DNA of 64,000 nt from CAWBOV01 sp963790525 (GCA_963790525.1 CAWBOV010000003.1:434001-498000); one strand, 5' to 3'. Shown: positions 25,474-34,096, counted from the stretch's first letter. Made by a program: numbers and translations. Notes: generated from the sequence alone by a model not told the origin.

Positions 25474-25495
25474 GGTGCCAATGAAACTAGCACCA
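25473..25495. promoter_or_regulatory. GntR operator: TGGTGC-N11-GCACCA
   Basis: A perfect 6-bp-arm inverted repeat, TGGTGC at 25473-25478 and GCACCA at 25490-25495, abuts and includes the first base of the GntR start codon. The 11-bp spacer puts the arm centres about 17 bp apart. It almost certainly serves the dimeric GntR protein beside it; occupancy would block both transcription and start-site access. Confidence 0.6.
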
Positions 25496-25524
25496 TTCAG
25501 TAGGCGTGGCGAGGGGTGAGCGAG

Positions 25525-25585
25525 ACCCTTCACCCCGAGGCAGTGGGGCGGGGGATGCCGGGGATTCCGCCTCGGGGTGAAGGGT
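25525..25585. other. 17-bp perfect inverted repeat (long stem-loop)
   Basis: The arms ACCCTTCACCCCGAGGC (25525-25541) and GCCTCGGGGTGAAGGGT (25569-25585) are perfectly complementary around a 27-nt GC-rich loop. No T-run follows on either strand, so it is not a standard intrinsic terminator. It lies about 150 bp past the stop of the first ANTAR gene and 50 bp upstream of the GntR start. It could be a factor-independent stop, an mRNA-stabilising stem or part of a small RNA. Confidence 0.8.
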
Positions 25586-25732
25586 TGTTCGGATGCGCTC
25601 GGCGCGCGGATCGAGCGAGGGAAGATCCAGGGGCCCCAGCCGGGGGGACTAGGGGCGCCCCGTCTCCAATCGACCCATCAGCCAGAGCAGGTCATCGGTG
25701 CTGCTGCGATGGAACGGAGGACTCAGCCCAGG

Positions 25733-26623
25733 TCACGGGTCACTTCCTTCCGGGGGAGGTGGAACCGATCTGACCACGCGGTGGATGGTTCGCGTGGCCC
25801 GGATGGTGGTTGCCCGGGCCCGGAAGGGCGCGGTGGGTGCAACCGGGACAGCGGGCCGGTCGGTCGGAAAGGTGTTCACGAACTCGCTGATGCTGCCGAT
25901 TCCGCCGTCGTGCACGATGTCGTCGGCGATGTCGCGGATCTTGCGGTTGGAGCTCTGCGAGGTCATCCGCATCAGCTCGAAGGCCGGTTCGAGGGTCGTG
26001 TGCAGCGTCGTCATGATGATGCCCAGGGCGATGCCGATCTCTCGATTGGTGCCCAACGCCTTACGCAGATGGGCATTGTGCGTCTCCGCACGGCGCGCGG
26101 CGTCCGCGGCCCGGGCCTGGAAGACCACGGCTACGGCCTGGTTGACGATCAGCCGCGCGAGCGCGGCGTGGTAGTCCGACGCGACGCGCCCGTCGCCCCA
26201 CCCGGTGAGCAATTCGCCGTGGTACCTCGCGTGATCCGTTCGCGCCGGGACGTCGAACGCCGTCACGAGCATGGATCCGTGCGCCCACGCGATGTCGCAG
26301 TCCGCGGTCACTCCGCCCGGCGGGTACTCGACGACCGCTGATGCAGGCCGCCGAGGTGCCGGCTGGTCGATGGATACCGGGCGCTGCGACGGGGCCTGGT
26401 CGAGTCCGGTGCGGGGGTCGTCCTCGCCGTGGATCGTGACGCGGCACCGGTCACCGAGAGCTGGTACGCACAGCACGGTCACGGCTGTGAAGACCGCGAC
26501 GGGCTCCGAACTCGCGGGCAGCTGGTCGAAAGCGAGGAGCAGGTCCTCGAAGGCGCGGGAAGGTGAGCCTGCCGTCGGCGCAGGGGAGGAGGAACAGGTG
26601 AGATGGCCGGCCGCTGTACTCAT
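25733..26623 (-). CDS. ANTAR-domain RNA-binding regulator (1 of 3)
   Basis: 296 aa. The C-terminal ANTAR helices are visible at about residues 190-245: HLRKALGTNREIGIALGIIM, then AFELMRMTSQSSNRKIRDIA. ANTAR proteins bind paired hairpins in leader RNAs and prevent termination. The preceding part (about 20-180) does not show a clear GAF or response-regulator domain but has the size and strand pattern of a degenerate sensor. The tail after ANTAR (about 50 residues, Pro/Thr/Arg-rich) is unusual. AGGGA lies upstream of the ATG at 26623. One of three ANTAR genes on this strand. Confidence 0.82.
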   Translation of the reverse strand: MSTAAGHLTCSSSPAPTAGSPSRAFEDLLLAFDQLPASSEPVAVFTAVTVLCVPALGDRCRVTIHGEDDPRTGLDQAPSQRPVSIDQPAPRRPASAVVEYPPGGVTADCDIAWAHGSMLVTAFDVPARTDHARYHGELLTGWGDGRVASDYHAALARLIVNQAVAVVFQARAADAARRAETHNAHLRKALGTNREIGIALGIIMTTLHTTLEPAFELMRMTSQSSNRKIRDIADDIVHDGGIGSISEFVNTFPTDRPAVPVAPTAPFRARATTIRATRTIHRVVRSVPPPPEGSDP

Positions 26624-27087
26624 GGTGGTGGTCCCTGGAGCCCGGACTTCCACGATGTGCCCGGTGCGAGCGACTGCTCTCGTCAGGCGCCGAGGCTCCT
26701 GCGATCCGGGCTAGCTGGTTTCCAACTGACCCGACAATAGCGGTCCCGCACCTCGGTGGCCAAGAGTTTGAGACGTCGAATATCAGCCGGTGCCGGGACG
26801 GTTGTGCGTGCGATGCGGTGGGGCCTTCCTGCCCCCCCGTCCACCAGGACAGGAAAACCCCACGACAAAGGAATGACATGAGGACTGGTCAGGTCCCGGA
26901 GATTCGCACCCGCAGTGCCCTGGTCGGGACCGTGCGGTAAGGCTGCACCAGATCACCGGATGATGCCCGGCTGCGAGCGGGTCGCTCTCCACGGCCGACG
27001 CCATCGGCGTCAGCCCTGTCCCGGGCTGGCTGAACACTCAACCAGGCTACGAACATACGCATGGCACGGGTTCCTGTCCACCGCGCC
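26624..27087. other. 464-bp intergenic region with one short reading frame
   Basis: The space between ANTAR genes 1 and 2 carries no full-size gene. It holds a relatively AT-rich strip near 26705-26790, likely the promoter of ANTAR gene 1, and a G/C-run region at 26816-26866. On the plus strand AAAGGA (26867-26872) precedes an ATG at 26878 that opens a 20-codon frame ending with TAA at 26938-26940 (MRTGQVPEI...). No homologue is recognised; it could be a peptide, a leader or chance. Confidence 0.5.
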
Positions 27088-27741
27088 TCAGGTGGGATCC
27101 CGCGGCGTCGCGCGGAACTGCTCGATGAGCCGGCCCGCGGCGGTGTGGGTACTCACGCCCTCCCGCTCGGCCAGACGCGTCAGTTCCGAGTGCGCATTCT
27201 CCGGTGTGGTGCCTTGGTCGATCAGCATCCCGATGGCCTGGTTCAGCGCCGAGATCTCACGCAGTGACGCCGATCCGTCCGAACCGGGGGTGGGCATGAC
27301 GAGGTGCTCGTCCAGGACGACGGCGTCGAGGGACACGCCCAGCGAGAAGCTGAAGTCCGCTGCCAGATCGACGAAGGCGCCGGGGCGGGAGGCGTAGAGG
27401 ACGAGCAGAGTGTCGGGCTCGAGGCCGCTCGGACCGGTGAGGGAGACCATGACCGAGGTGGCGACCCGCCCATCGCCGTCCGGGCGGTCGGCCGCGGCGG
27501 TGAAGGTGAACCGCGAGCCGTCGACACCCACGGCCATCGTCATCCCGAGATAGGACGGCACGACGGTCCGCAGGCCGAGGGTCAGCCCCTCCACCAACTC
27601 GGTCAGATCCGTTCCGGGGCGGCCGAGGGCGACGGTCAGCGACCGCAGGTCCGCAGCGAGCCCGGAGGGAATGTCCACAGTGGTAGCCAGTGCGTCCCGA
27701 ACGCCGATATGGTGCCCGGTCCGCACGAGGCAGGCGCACAT
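27088..27741 (-). CDS. ANTAR-domain regulator (2 of 3)
   Basis: 217 aa. The N-terminal 150 residues form an alpha/beta sensor-like domain without a clear GAF signature (LTLGLRTVVPSYLGMTMAV, FTFTAAADRP). The last 55 residues give a compact ANTAR: LREISALNQAIGMLIDQG, ENAHSELTRLAEREGVSTH, TAAGRLIEQFRA. The second half is more diverged than in the other two and lacks some of the aromatic/Ala pattern. Probably cytosolic. It reads in the same direction as the third ANTAR gene, 101 bp downstream of it. Confidence 0.8.
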   Translation of the reverse strand: MCACLVRTGHHIGVRDALATTVDIPSGLAADLRSLTVALGRPGTDLTELVEGLTLGLRTVVPSYLGMTMAVGVDGSRFTFTAAADRPDGDGRVATSVMVSLTGPSGLEPDTLLVLYASRPGAFVDLAADFSFSLGVSLDAVVLDEHLVMPTPGSDGSASLREISALNQAIGMLIDQGTTPENAHSELTRLAEREGVSTHTAAGRLIEQFRATPRDPT

Positions 27742-27842
27742 GCGACGACCAAGGCCGGAGTTAGGGTCGGGTCCCGTGTCCCCGGGGCTCAGTAGCGCAA
27801 CCGTACGCCGTCATCGGAACGAGCGGCGCCGGGACCGATGAG

Positions 27843-28643
27843 TCACTCCGACGTGTGCCGACCCCGCGCTCGGCGGACGGCTTCGTCGACGATCGCCTGC
27901 GCGACCGTCGACAGCTTCCGGTTCTCGGCCTGGCTCATGGACCGCAGCCGTTGGAAGGCGTCCTCGCTCGAACCGCCGCTGCGGCTCATCATGATGCCGA
28001 TGGCCCGATCGATCGTCGCGCGGGTGGTCAGTGCGGCCTGCAACTGGCCGGCCAGGCGCCGCGCCTGGGACAGCGCCTGGGCGTTCTGCACCGAGATCGC
28101 AGCAGGGACGGCGAACAGTTCGCCCAGTTCCACAGCCCGGTCGTCGAAGGCGTGGCGCGAGTGCGCGTAGACGTTCATGGCTCCCAGAACCGCACCGGAG
28201 CCCAGCAGGGGGAGGGAGAGCACGCTGTTCACGCCGAGACGGGCCACGCGCGGACCGAAGCGCGGGAACGCCGGTTCCGAGGCCAGGTCGCCCGAGGTGA
28301 TGGTCCGCCGCTCGGCCGCTGCGGTGATGCACGGCCCCTCGCCGAGGCCGTACTGGATCGCGTCGACCTGCCTGACGAAGTCGGCGCTGGCGACTATCGT
28401 GTCCGCGTGCCCGTTCTCCAGCAGCGTCAGGCCAGCGCCGTCGGCGAACGGGATGGCGTTGACGGCGAAGGTCGCGACGTGGATGAGCATGTCTTCGAGA
28501 CTTCCCGGCCCGACGCCCATCCCGAGCACGCTCAGCCCGGCGAGACTGTCGCGGAGGTCGGCGTCGTCCGCGGCATGGGTGGGTGAGGAACCAAGGGGAG
28601 CTGTGGTCGCGCCCTCTGAGCCCTCGGACGCTGCGTCGCCCAT
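27843..28643 (-). CDS. GAF-ANTAR regulator (3 of 3)
   Basis: 266 aa. A GAF domain spans about residues 35-185: FADGAGLTLLENGHADTIVA, VDAIQYGLGEGPCITAAAER and VLSLPLLGSGAVLGAMNVYA are the classic GAF-ANTAR pattern. The ANTAR domain follows (about 195-250): TTRATIDRAIGIMMSRSG, then DAFQRLRSMSQAENRKL. The ATG at 28643 has GGAG 7 bases upstream; the ATG at 28655 lacks one. Acts as a signal-dependent RNA antiterminator; the targets may be far away. Confidence 0.9.
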   Translation of the reverse strand: MGDAASEGSEGATTAPLGSSPTHAADDADLRDSLAGLSVLGMGVGPGSLEDMLIHVATFAVNAIPFADGAGLTLLENGHADTIVASADFVRQVDAIQYGLGEGPCITAAAERRTITSGDLASEPAFPRFGPRVARLGVNSVLSLPLLGSGAVLGAMNVYAHSRHAFDDRAVELGELFAVPAAISVQNAQALSQARRLAGQLQAALTTRATIDRAIGIMMSRSGGSSEDAFQRLRSMSQAENRKLSTVAQAIVDEAVRRARGRHTSE

Positions 28644-28819
28644 CGACGTCTCCATACCGTTGCCGTGTTCAGAACTGTGATGCTAACTCTGCGGTGGGTG
28701 GTTCAGCCGCATCGGGTGCAGCCAATTCCCCGCTGCCGGGTGATGAGCCGGGAATGACAGGGAAAGTGTGCGCCCGACATGACGCGAATCACCGGCGTCG
28801 CGGCGTTACCGACCCGCCG

Positions 28820-30277
28820 TCACGAGTGGGCTCCGCGACGACGGCGGGCCAGCGCGATGAGCCCGGAGCCCGCGGCCAGGGCGGCGAGACCGAACGCGGT
28901 CAGCCCGCCGGACGAGGCACCGGTGTTGGGCAGCGTGGGCGCGGTCGTCGTCTGCGTGGGTGAGACCGACGACGTCGGGGTGGTCGTGGGTGCCGTGGTC
29001 GTGGGTGCCGTGGTCGTCGGCGTCGGTGTCGGCGTAGGGGCGGCGACCACGACGGTCACCGCAGCAGACGAAGAACCCGAGAAACCCGTCCCGGGCTGGA
29101 ACGTGGCCACGACGTGGTGGGTGCCCGCGGGGAGTGTGCGGGTCAGCGTGGCGACGCCGCCGGTGACGGTCGAGGTGCCCAGCACCGTGCTGCCGTCGGT
29201 GAAGGTGACGGTGCCGACCGCGCCCGACGGCGTGACGGTGGCGGTCAGGGTGGTGGCCGTGCCGACGGTGACCGCGGCCGAGGAGGCCTGCAGGGCGGTG
29301 GTGGTCGTGGCCGGGGCGGCATAGGTGATCACGATGCTGCCGTCGCCGGTGTTGGTGCCCGTGGTGACGGCGCTCGCGTCGGAGGCGAGGAAGCCGGATC
29401 CGCCACCGCCGGCGCCGGTGAAGCCACCAGGGCCGTCACTTCCGCCGCCGCCTCCGCCGTAGTACCCGCCGCCTGCGCCGCCGGCCGTGGTGAAGATGGT
29501 GTCGCCGCCCGGATTGATCGCGCCGTGGCCGCCGAGACCCAAGGCGCTCGGACTGGTGGCCGGACCGGTGCCGTCCGCGCCGGACGCCGGGAAGCCGGGC
29601 CCGCCCGCGCCCGGAGCCGTGGTCGTCGCACCCGAGCCCCCTTCGCCGAAGCCGGTCGCCGAGCTGCCGTCCCCGCCTGCGCCTCCTGCGCCTCCGTCAC
29701 CCTGCTCTTCGATGGAGTTCGCGCCGCCCCCACCGCCGCCGGCCGCGACGAGGAGGGTGTCCGGAGCCGGTGTCGTGTCGAAGACGAACGATCCGCCGCC
29801 ACCCCCTCCGCCGTTGCCCTCGGAGACGCCGGAGATGGACCCTGCGGCGCCGCCGCCGCCGTAGCCACCGGGGGCCGCGCCGGCGGAGCTGGGCACACCG
29901 TCCGGCCCGGCCGCGCCCACCACGAGCCCGAGCGCGTGACCGGCTGTGACGGCGATCGTGGCGGTGACCTTGCCGCCGGTCCCTCCGGAGCCGGTGCCCG
30001 GCTCCTCCGGTGACGTGGACGATGCTCCGCCGGAACCGGCGGCCACGGCCACGGTGATCGAGCCGACGCCCGCGGGGACCGTCCAGGCCTGGACCGATCC
30101 GGTCTCGCCGAACGTCACCGTGCACGTGCCGGCGGCGCACACCGGAGCCGCCGACGCGGTGCCCGCGCCGGAGAACATCGCGACCGCCCACAGGGCGGTG
30201 CCGGCGACCGCGACGACGGCGGCTCGGCGGCGGAGGGCGGACGGAACGGGGGAACTCGTCACGGCAGGGGTCATCAT
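28820..30277 (-). CDS. LPXTG-anchored Gly-rich surface protein
   Basis: About 485 aa. A signal peptide (RRRAAVVAVAGTALWAVAMF...AASA-like cleavage region) is followed by a strand-rich start, a very Gly-rich central region (about residues 80-310, runs of GGGG, as in secreted Gly-rich beta structures), a bacterial Ig-like domain (ALQASSAAVTVGTATTLTAT to about 400), a Thr/Pro-rich wall-spanning stretch and the sorting signal LPNTG with a hydrophobic helix and RRRRGAHS tail. It should be linked to peptidoglycan by a sortase, which is not in this window. The start is uncertain: in-frame ATGs at 30274, 30277, 30295, 30298 and 30322. Likely a wall or adhesin component. Confidence 0.83.
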   Translation of the reverse strand: MMTPAVTSSPVPSALRRRAAVVAVAGTALWAVAMFSGAGTASAAPVCAAGTCTVTFGETGSVQAWTVPAGVGSITVAVAAGSGGASSTSPEEPGTGSGGTGGKVTATIAVTAGHALGLVVGAAGPDGVPSSAGAAPGGYGGGGAAGSISGVSEGNGGGGGGGSFVFDTTPAPDTLLVAAGGGGGGANSIEEQGDGGAGGAGGDGSSATGFGEGGSGATTTAPGAGGPGFPASGADGTGPATSPSALGLGGHGAINPGGDTIFTTAGGAGGGYYGGGGGGSDGPGGFTGAGGGGSGFLASDASAVTTGTNTGDGSIVITYAAPATTTTALQASSAAVTVGTATTLTATVTPSGAVGTVTFTDGSTVLGTSTVTGGVATLTRTLPAGTHHVVATFQPGTGFSGSSSAAVTVVVAAPTPTPTPTTTAPTTTAPTTTPTSSVSPTQTTTAPTLPNTGASSGGLTAFGLAALAAGSGLIALARRRRGAHS

Positions 30278-30369
30278 GAGCGCGCTGGACTCCATCATGG
30301 GCAGGGCCGACGGGGGGGACATCAGGCCGGGCCGATGATCCGGACCGAACGCTGTTTTTGATCATTCCA

Positions 30370-30431
30370 TAGGTGGAGCCTGGAGCAATAGTCCGGTCGG
30401 TAGGTGGAGCCTGGAGCAATAGCCCGGTCAG
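30370..30431. repeat. 31-bp tandem duplication in a divergent promoter
   Basis: Two adjacent copies, 30370-30400 and 30401-30431, differ at two positions. Each contains TAGGTGGAGCCTGGAGCAAT. The 31-bp period is about three helical turns, which would place two bound proteins on the same DNA face. It lies between the divergent surface-protein and carbonic anhydrase genes and may serve either. Confidence 0.85.
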
Positions 30432-30473
30432 TCGTGTCCCGGCGCGGTGATCGGACCAAGCCGGATCTAAAGT

Positions 30474-30502
30474 CTTGTAACTCGGTAGAATTCATGTACA
30501 AG
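30474..30502. promoter_or_regulatory. CTTGTA-N17-TACAAG inverted repeat before carbonic anhydrase
   Basis: CTTGTA at 30474-30479 and TACAAG at 30497-30502 are perfect 6-bp arms with a 17-bp spacer in an AT-rich strip 63 bp before the carbonic anhydrase ATG. The same bases can be read as a promoter (TTGTAA, 16 bp, TACAAG). Either way this is the best candidate control site for that gene. Confidence 0.45.
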
Positions 30503-30564
30503 GGCTACTCTCGTCTCGCGCGCACATGGCCGTGCCGCGACACATCGAGAGCGAAGAGGTAATC

Positions 30565-31143
30565 ATGGCTGTGCTCGACGAGGTGCTGGCCGCGAACGAG
30601 CGCTACGCGGCGGATTTCGGCTCGAAAGCTGGACTGGCCCTGCCGCCGGCGCGCGGCTTCGCGATCCTGACCTGCATGGACGCCCGGCTGGACCCGGCGA
30701 AGTACGCGGGCCTCAGTGAGGGAGACGCTCACGTCATCCGCAACGCCGGCGGCAGGGCCAGCGACGACGCCATCCGCTCGCTCGTCATCTCCTACAAGCT
30801 CCTCGGCACGAAGGAATGGTTCGTCATCCACCACACCAACTGCGGCATGGAGTTCTTCACCGACGAGGTCATGCGCGGCCTGCTCGCGAGCAGCCTCGAG
30901 ACCGCGGCGCTGGGGGAGGACGGGTTCCACGACGTCGGCACCGGCCCGGGATCCACCGAGGCGGCCTACATCGACTGGCTGACGATCGGCGACAACGCGG
31001 ACAGTGTCGTCGCGGACGTCACGCGCATCCGCTCGCACCCACTGGTGCCGGCATCGATCCCGATCTACGGCTACATCTACGACGTCGCCACCGGACGACT
31101 CGTCGAGGTCTCCGACGCGACCAAGGCCGGCTCAGCCGCCTGA
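30565..31143 (+). CDS. Beta-class carbonic anhydrase
   Basis: 192-aa zinc enzyme interconverting carbon dioxide and bicarbonate. The catalytic pattern is complete: AILTCMDARLDP supplies the first zinc Cys and the Asp-Arg dyad, and WFVIHHTNCGM supplies His and the second Cys. HVIRNAGGRASDDAIRSLV lies between them, as in the family. No signal peptide, so cytosolic. AGAGG lies before the ATG at 30565; the frame extends to 30526 but without support. Divergent from the surface protein across a region with two repeat types. Confidence 0.92.
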   Translation: MAVLDEVLAANERYAADFGSKAGLALPPARGFAILTCMDARLDPAKYAGLSEGDAHVIRNAGGRASDDAIRSLVISYKLLGTKEWFVIHHTNCGMEFFTDEVMRGLLASSLETAALGEDGFHDVGTGPGSTEAAYIDWLTIGDNADSVVADVTRIRSHPLVPASIPIYGYIYDVATGRLVEVSDATKAGSAA

Positions 31144-31212
31144 GCGCGACGGGCGCGGCACCGGGTCCCGCTGGGGGGCGGGCCCGGTGTCGGGGGTCCT
31201 AAGGTCGACGGT

Positions 31213-32853
31213 ATGCCTGATGTACCCGGACGCCGTCCCGATCTGCTGCTCGAACTCGACCTGACCAGCGTGCCGGTGTCACCCGACGCCGACGATCCAC
31301 TGGCCCGCCTGCGGGCGCGGGGTCGGCCGCAGCTGCGCCCGATCCTCCGCGCCCTGCACGAGGCCGCGGCGGACCGGCACGTGCTCGGCCTGATCGCCAA
31401 GGTAGGTGGCAATCTGCCGTGGGCGGCCATGCAGGAACTGCGCGTGGGTGTGCGCGCCTTCGCCGCGAGCGGCAAACCGACGGTGGCGTGGGCCGAGAGC
31501 TTCGGGGAGGGCGGCGGCGACACCGCGGCCTACACCCTGGCGACCGCGTTCGGCCGGATCTGGCTCCAGCCCGGCGGCGGCGTGGGCATGCTCGGCGTCG
31601 GAGTGGAGACGACCTTCCTGCGCGGCGCCCTCGACCGGCTCGGCGTCGAACCGCAGATCGAGCAGCGCTACGAGTACAAGAACGCTGCCGACCGGATCAT
31701 GCGGACCGGCTTCACCGACGCCCATCGTGAGGCGCTGGACCGGCTCGCGGAGTCGATCTACGCCGACGCCGTCGCGATGATCGCCGAGGGACGCGGTCTG
31801 GACCCCGCGCGGGTACAGGAGCTCGCCGACACCGGGCCGCGGCAGGCCCGAGAGGCACTCGCCGCCGGGCTGGTCGACGAGCTGGGCTACCGCGACGAGG
31901 TGTACGCGGCGCTGCGCAAGCAGGTCGGCCCGGACGCACGGCTGCTGTTCGCCGAGCGCTGGCACCCGGCGCGACGGCTGCGGGTACCCCGTCCGGGGCG
32001 CGCGCACGTCGCGCTCGTGGAGGCCAGGGGAGCGATCGTCTCGGGCAGGAGTCGGCGCGGGCCGATGGGGCACCAGGTGGGCAGCGACTCCCTCGGCGCC
32101 GCGCTGCGCGCCGCCGCGGCCGATGACCGGGCCCGCGCGGTGGTCCTGCACATCGACTCCCCGGGCGGCTCGGCCGTCGCCTCGGAGACCGTCTGGCGCG
32201 AGGTCTGCCGCCTGCGCGACTCGGGCACGCCCGTGGTGGTGTCGATGGGTCAGGCCGCTGCGTCCGGCGGTTACTACATCGCCTGCCCGGCCGATGTCAT
32301 CGTCGCCCTGCCGTCGACGCTCACCGGATCGATCGGCGTCTTCGGCGGCAAGATGGTCGTACAAGGGCTGCTGGAGCGGGTCGGGCTGAACACCGGATCG
32401 CTGGCCCATGGAGCCCGTTCGTTGATGTTCTCCTCGCGGCGCGGTTTCACCGACGGTGAGCGGGAGCGCCTCAACGCCTCCATCGACGCCGTCTACGAGG
32501 ACTTCGTCGCCAAGGTGGCCGTGGGGCGCGGCCGGACGGTACCCGAGATCGAGGCGCTGGCGAGGGGACGGGTGTGGACGGGCAGCGACGCCCTCGGCGC
32601 CGGTCTCGTCGACGAGCTGGGTGGCCTGCGCGACGCGGTGCGGATCGCCCGCGAGCGTGGCGGCCTGCCCGCCGACGCCCCGGTGCGCGCGGCCCTGCGG
32701 GTTCCACCGCTCGCCCGCCTCGGCCGTCCGAGCAACAGCGAGGACCCGCGTGCCGTCCTCGGTTCGTCGCTGCCCGCGCTCACCGGGGTGGCCGCCGCGC
32801 TCGGGCTCCCGGAGGCGTTCTCCCTGCGGATGCCGGAGATCAGGCTGCGCTGA
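31213..32853 (+). CDS. sppA: SppA-type signal peptide peptidase (S49 protease)
   Basis: 546 aa with tandem S49 domains, the size of E. coli SppA (618 aa). The N-terminal domain carries the general base Lys in RYEYKNAADRI (about K156) and the C-terminal one the nucleophile Ser in GQAAASGGYYIAC (about S351). AVVLHIDSPGGS and LTGSIGVFGGKMVVQGLLE are the family's conserved strands. No N-terminal membrane anchor is evident, unlike E. coli SppA, so it may be cytosolic or peripheral. It cleaves leftover signal peptides or membrane fragments. 69 bp after the carbonic anhydrase, same strand. Confidence 0.93.
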   Translation: MPDVPGRRPDLLLELDLTSVPVSPDADDPLARLRARGRPQLRPILRALHEAAADRHVLGLIAKVGGNLPWAAMQELRVGVRAFAASGKPTVAWAESFGEGGGDTAAYTLATAFGRIWLQPGGGVGMLGVGVETTFLRGALDRLGVEPQIEQRYEYKNAADRIMRTGFTDAHREALDRLAESIYADAVAMIAEGRGLDPARVQELADTGPRQAREALAAGLVDELGYRDEVYAALRKQVGPDARLLFAERWHPARRLRVPRPGRAHVALVEARGAIVSGRSRRGPMGHQVGSDSLGAALRAAAADDRARAVVLHIDSPGGSAVASETVWREVCRLRDSGTPVVVSMGQAAASGGYYIACPADVIVALPSTLTGSIGVFGGKMVVQGLLERVGLNTGSLAHGARSLMFSSRRGFTDGERERLNASIDAVYEDFVAKVAVGRGRTVPEIEALARGRVWTGSDALGAGLVDELGGLRDAVRIARERGGLPADAPVRAALRVPPLARLGRPSNSEDPRAVLGSSLPALTGVAAALGLPEAFSLRMPEIRLR

Positions 32854-32865
32854 GAGCGGCCGGGG

Positions 32866-34092
32866 TCAGGCGCCGCCCTGCGGGCCGTGGCGGCCGACGG
32901 CGGTCGCGCCGGCCGTGGCCATGACGACGATCGCCACGGCCACGGCCACCATGGCCGGCGTCCACCCTCCGGCCGCTGAGTGGATCGAGCCGATGACGAA
33001 GGGGCCACAGGCGCCGATCACGTAGCCGCCACCCTGCACCGCCGCGGAGATCTGGCGGGCGTCCCGGGTGTCGGTCGCCCGGGCGGCGACCACGCTGAAG
33101 ATCGTCGTGAAACCGCCGCCCTGTGCGGCGCCCCCGCACGCGCACCAGAGCGGCCAGAGGGCCGGTGCCGCGATCAGCCCGAGTGGCAGGCAGATCCAGG
33201 CACCGCAGACCAGGAGCAGGACGGTGCGCGAGGGCACCTGCCGCCCGATCAGGAAGGGCACGGTGAACGCGCCCACCAGCGCGACGATCTGGAAGATCGA
33301 CGAGCTGGCGCCGGCCGCCCCGGTGCTCAGCCCGATGCGGTCGCCGAGCAGCGTCGGGAGCCAGGCCGTCACCCCGTAGTAGCTGAACGCCTGGCAGCCG
33401 AAGGACAGCGTCAGCCCGATGACGAGGGGGCGCCGCCAGGCGGGCCGGCGCGGCGGCCCGTCCGCCCGCGCGATCGCTGCGGCCGGCGCTGTGCGCGGTG
33501 AGCCGGCTCGCAGCGTGGCGAGTTGCGCGACGGCGGGCCGCCACACCGCCGCAGCGACGACCATCAGCACGCCCCAGAACGCGATCGCCCCGCGCCAGCC
33601 GATCAGGCTCGCGAGCGGCGCGGTCAGTGTCGAGGTGATCATCGAACCGACGTTGAGCGCCCCGGTGTAGGCGCCGGCCACCCCCGCGCTGCGCCCCGGG
33701 AAGTCCCGGCTGATGACCACCGGGATGACGACGTTGCCGATCGTGATCGCGAGCCCCAGCACGACGGTCCCGACCAGGGCCGTGGCCAGGCCGCCCGCCG
33801 AACGGATCAGCACGCCGAGCAGGCTGCCCGCCAGGCCGATGAGGACGGCCCGTTCGATCCCGGTCCGGTTGACGATCGCCAGGACCAGCGGCGTCCCGAG
33901 GCCGAAGCACAGCACCGGGATGCTCGTCAGCAGCCCAGCCGTCCCCGCGCCGACGTGGAGGCCGGAGCGGACGCCGTCGATGACCGGCGCGACCGCGATG
34001 ATCGGCGCCCGCAGCGTCAGCGCGACGAGCAGCACCGCGACCAGGAGCAGCCGCGGGACGGTCACCGCCCGCCGGGGCGGTGCGTCGGTCAC
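32866..34092 (-). CDS. CynX/NimT-family MFS transporter
   Basis: 408 aa, 12 helices. The N-terminal LLLVAVLLVALTLRAPIIAV, with Arg inside helix 1 (LRAPI), is the mark of the CynX/NimT (cyanate or 2-nitroimidazole transporter) branch; GTAGLLTSIPVLCFGLGTPL and GNVVIPVVISRDFPGR support it. A cyanase gene is not seen, though carbonic anhydrase, a classic partner of cyanase, lies two genes away. Four bases separate its start from the stop of the quinone-reductase-like gene, so the two are cotranscribed. Confidence 0.85.
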   Translation of the reverse strand: MTDAPPRRAVTVPRLLLVAVLLVALTLRAPIIAVAPVIDGVRSGLHVGAGTAGLLTSIPVLCFGLGTPLVLAIVNRTGIERAVLIGLAGSLLGVLIRSAGGLATALVGTVVLGLAITIGNVVIPVVISRDFPGRSAGVAGAYTGALNVGSMITSTLTAPLASLIGWRGAIAFWGVLMVVAAAVWRPAVAQLATLRAGSPRTAPAAAIARADGPPRRPAWRRPLVIGLTLSFGCQAFSYYGVTAWLPTLLGDRIGLSTGAAGASSSIFQIVALVGAFTVPFLIGRQVPSRTVLLLVCGAWICLPLGLIAAPALWPLWCACGGAAQGGGFTTIFSVVAARATDTRDARQISAAVQGGGYVIGACGPFVIGSIHSAAGGWTPAMVAVAVAIVVMATAGATAVGRHGPQGGA

Positions 34093-34096
34093 GGGG

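Noticed and set aside
25525..25585. Intrinsic terminator
   Set aside because: No T-run on either strand and a 27-nt loop is too large; listed as an unexplained stem-loop instead.
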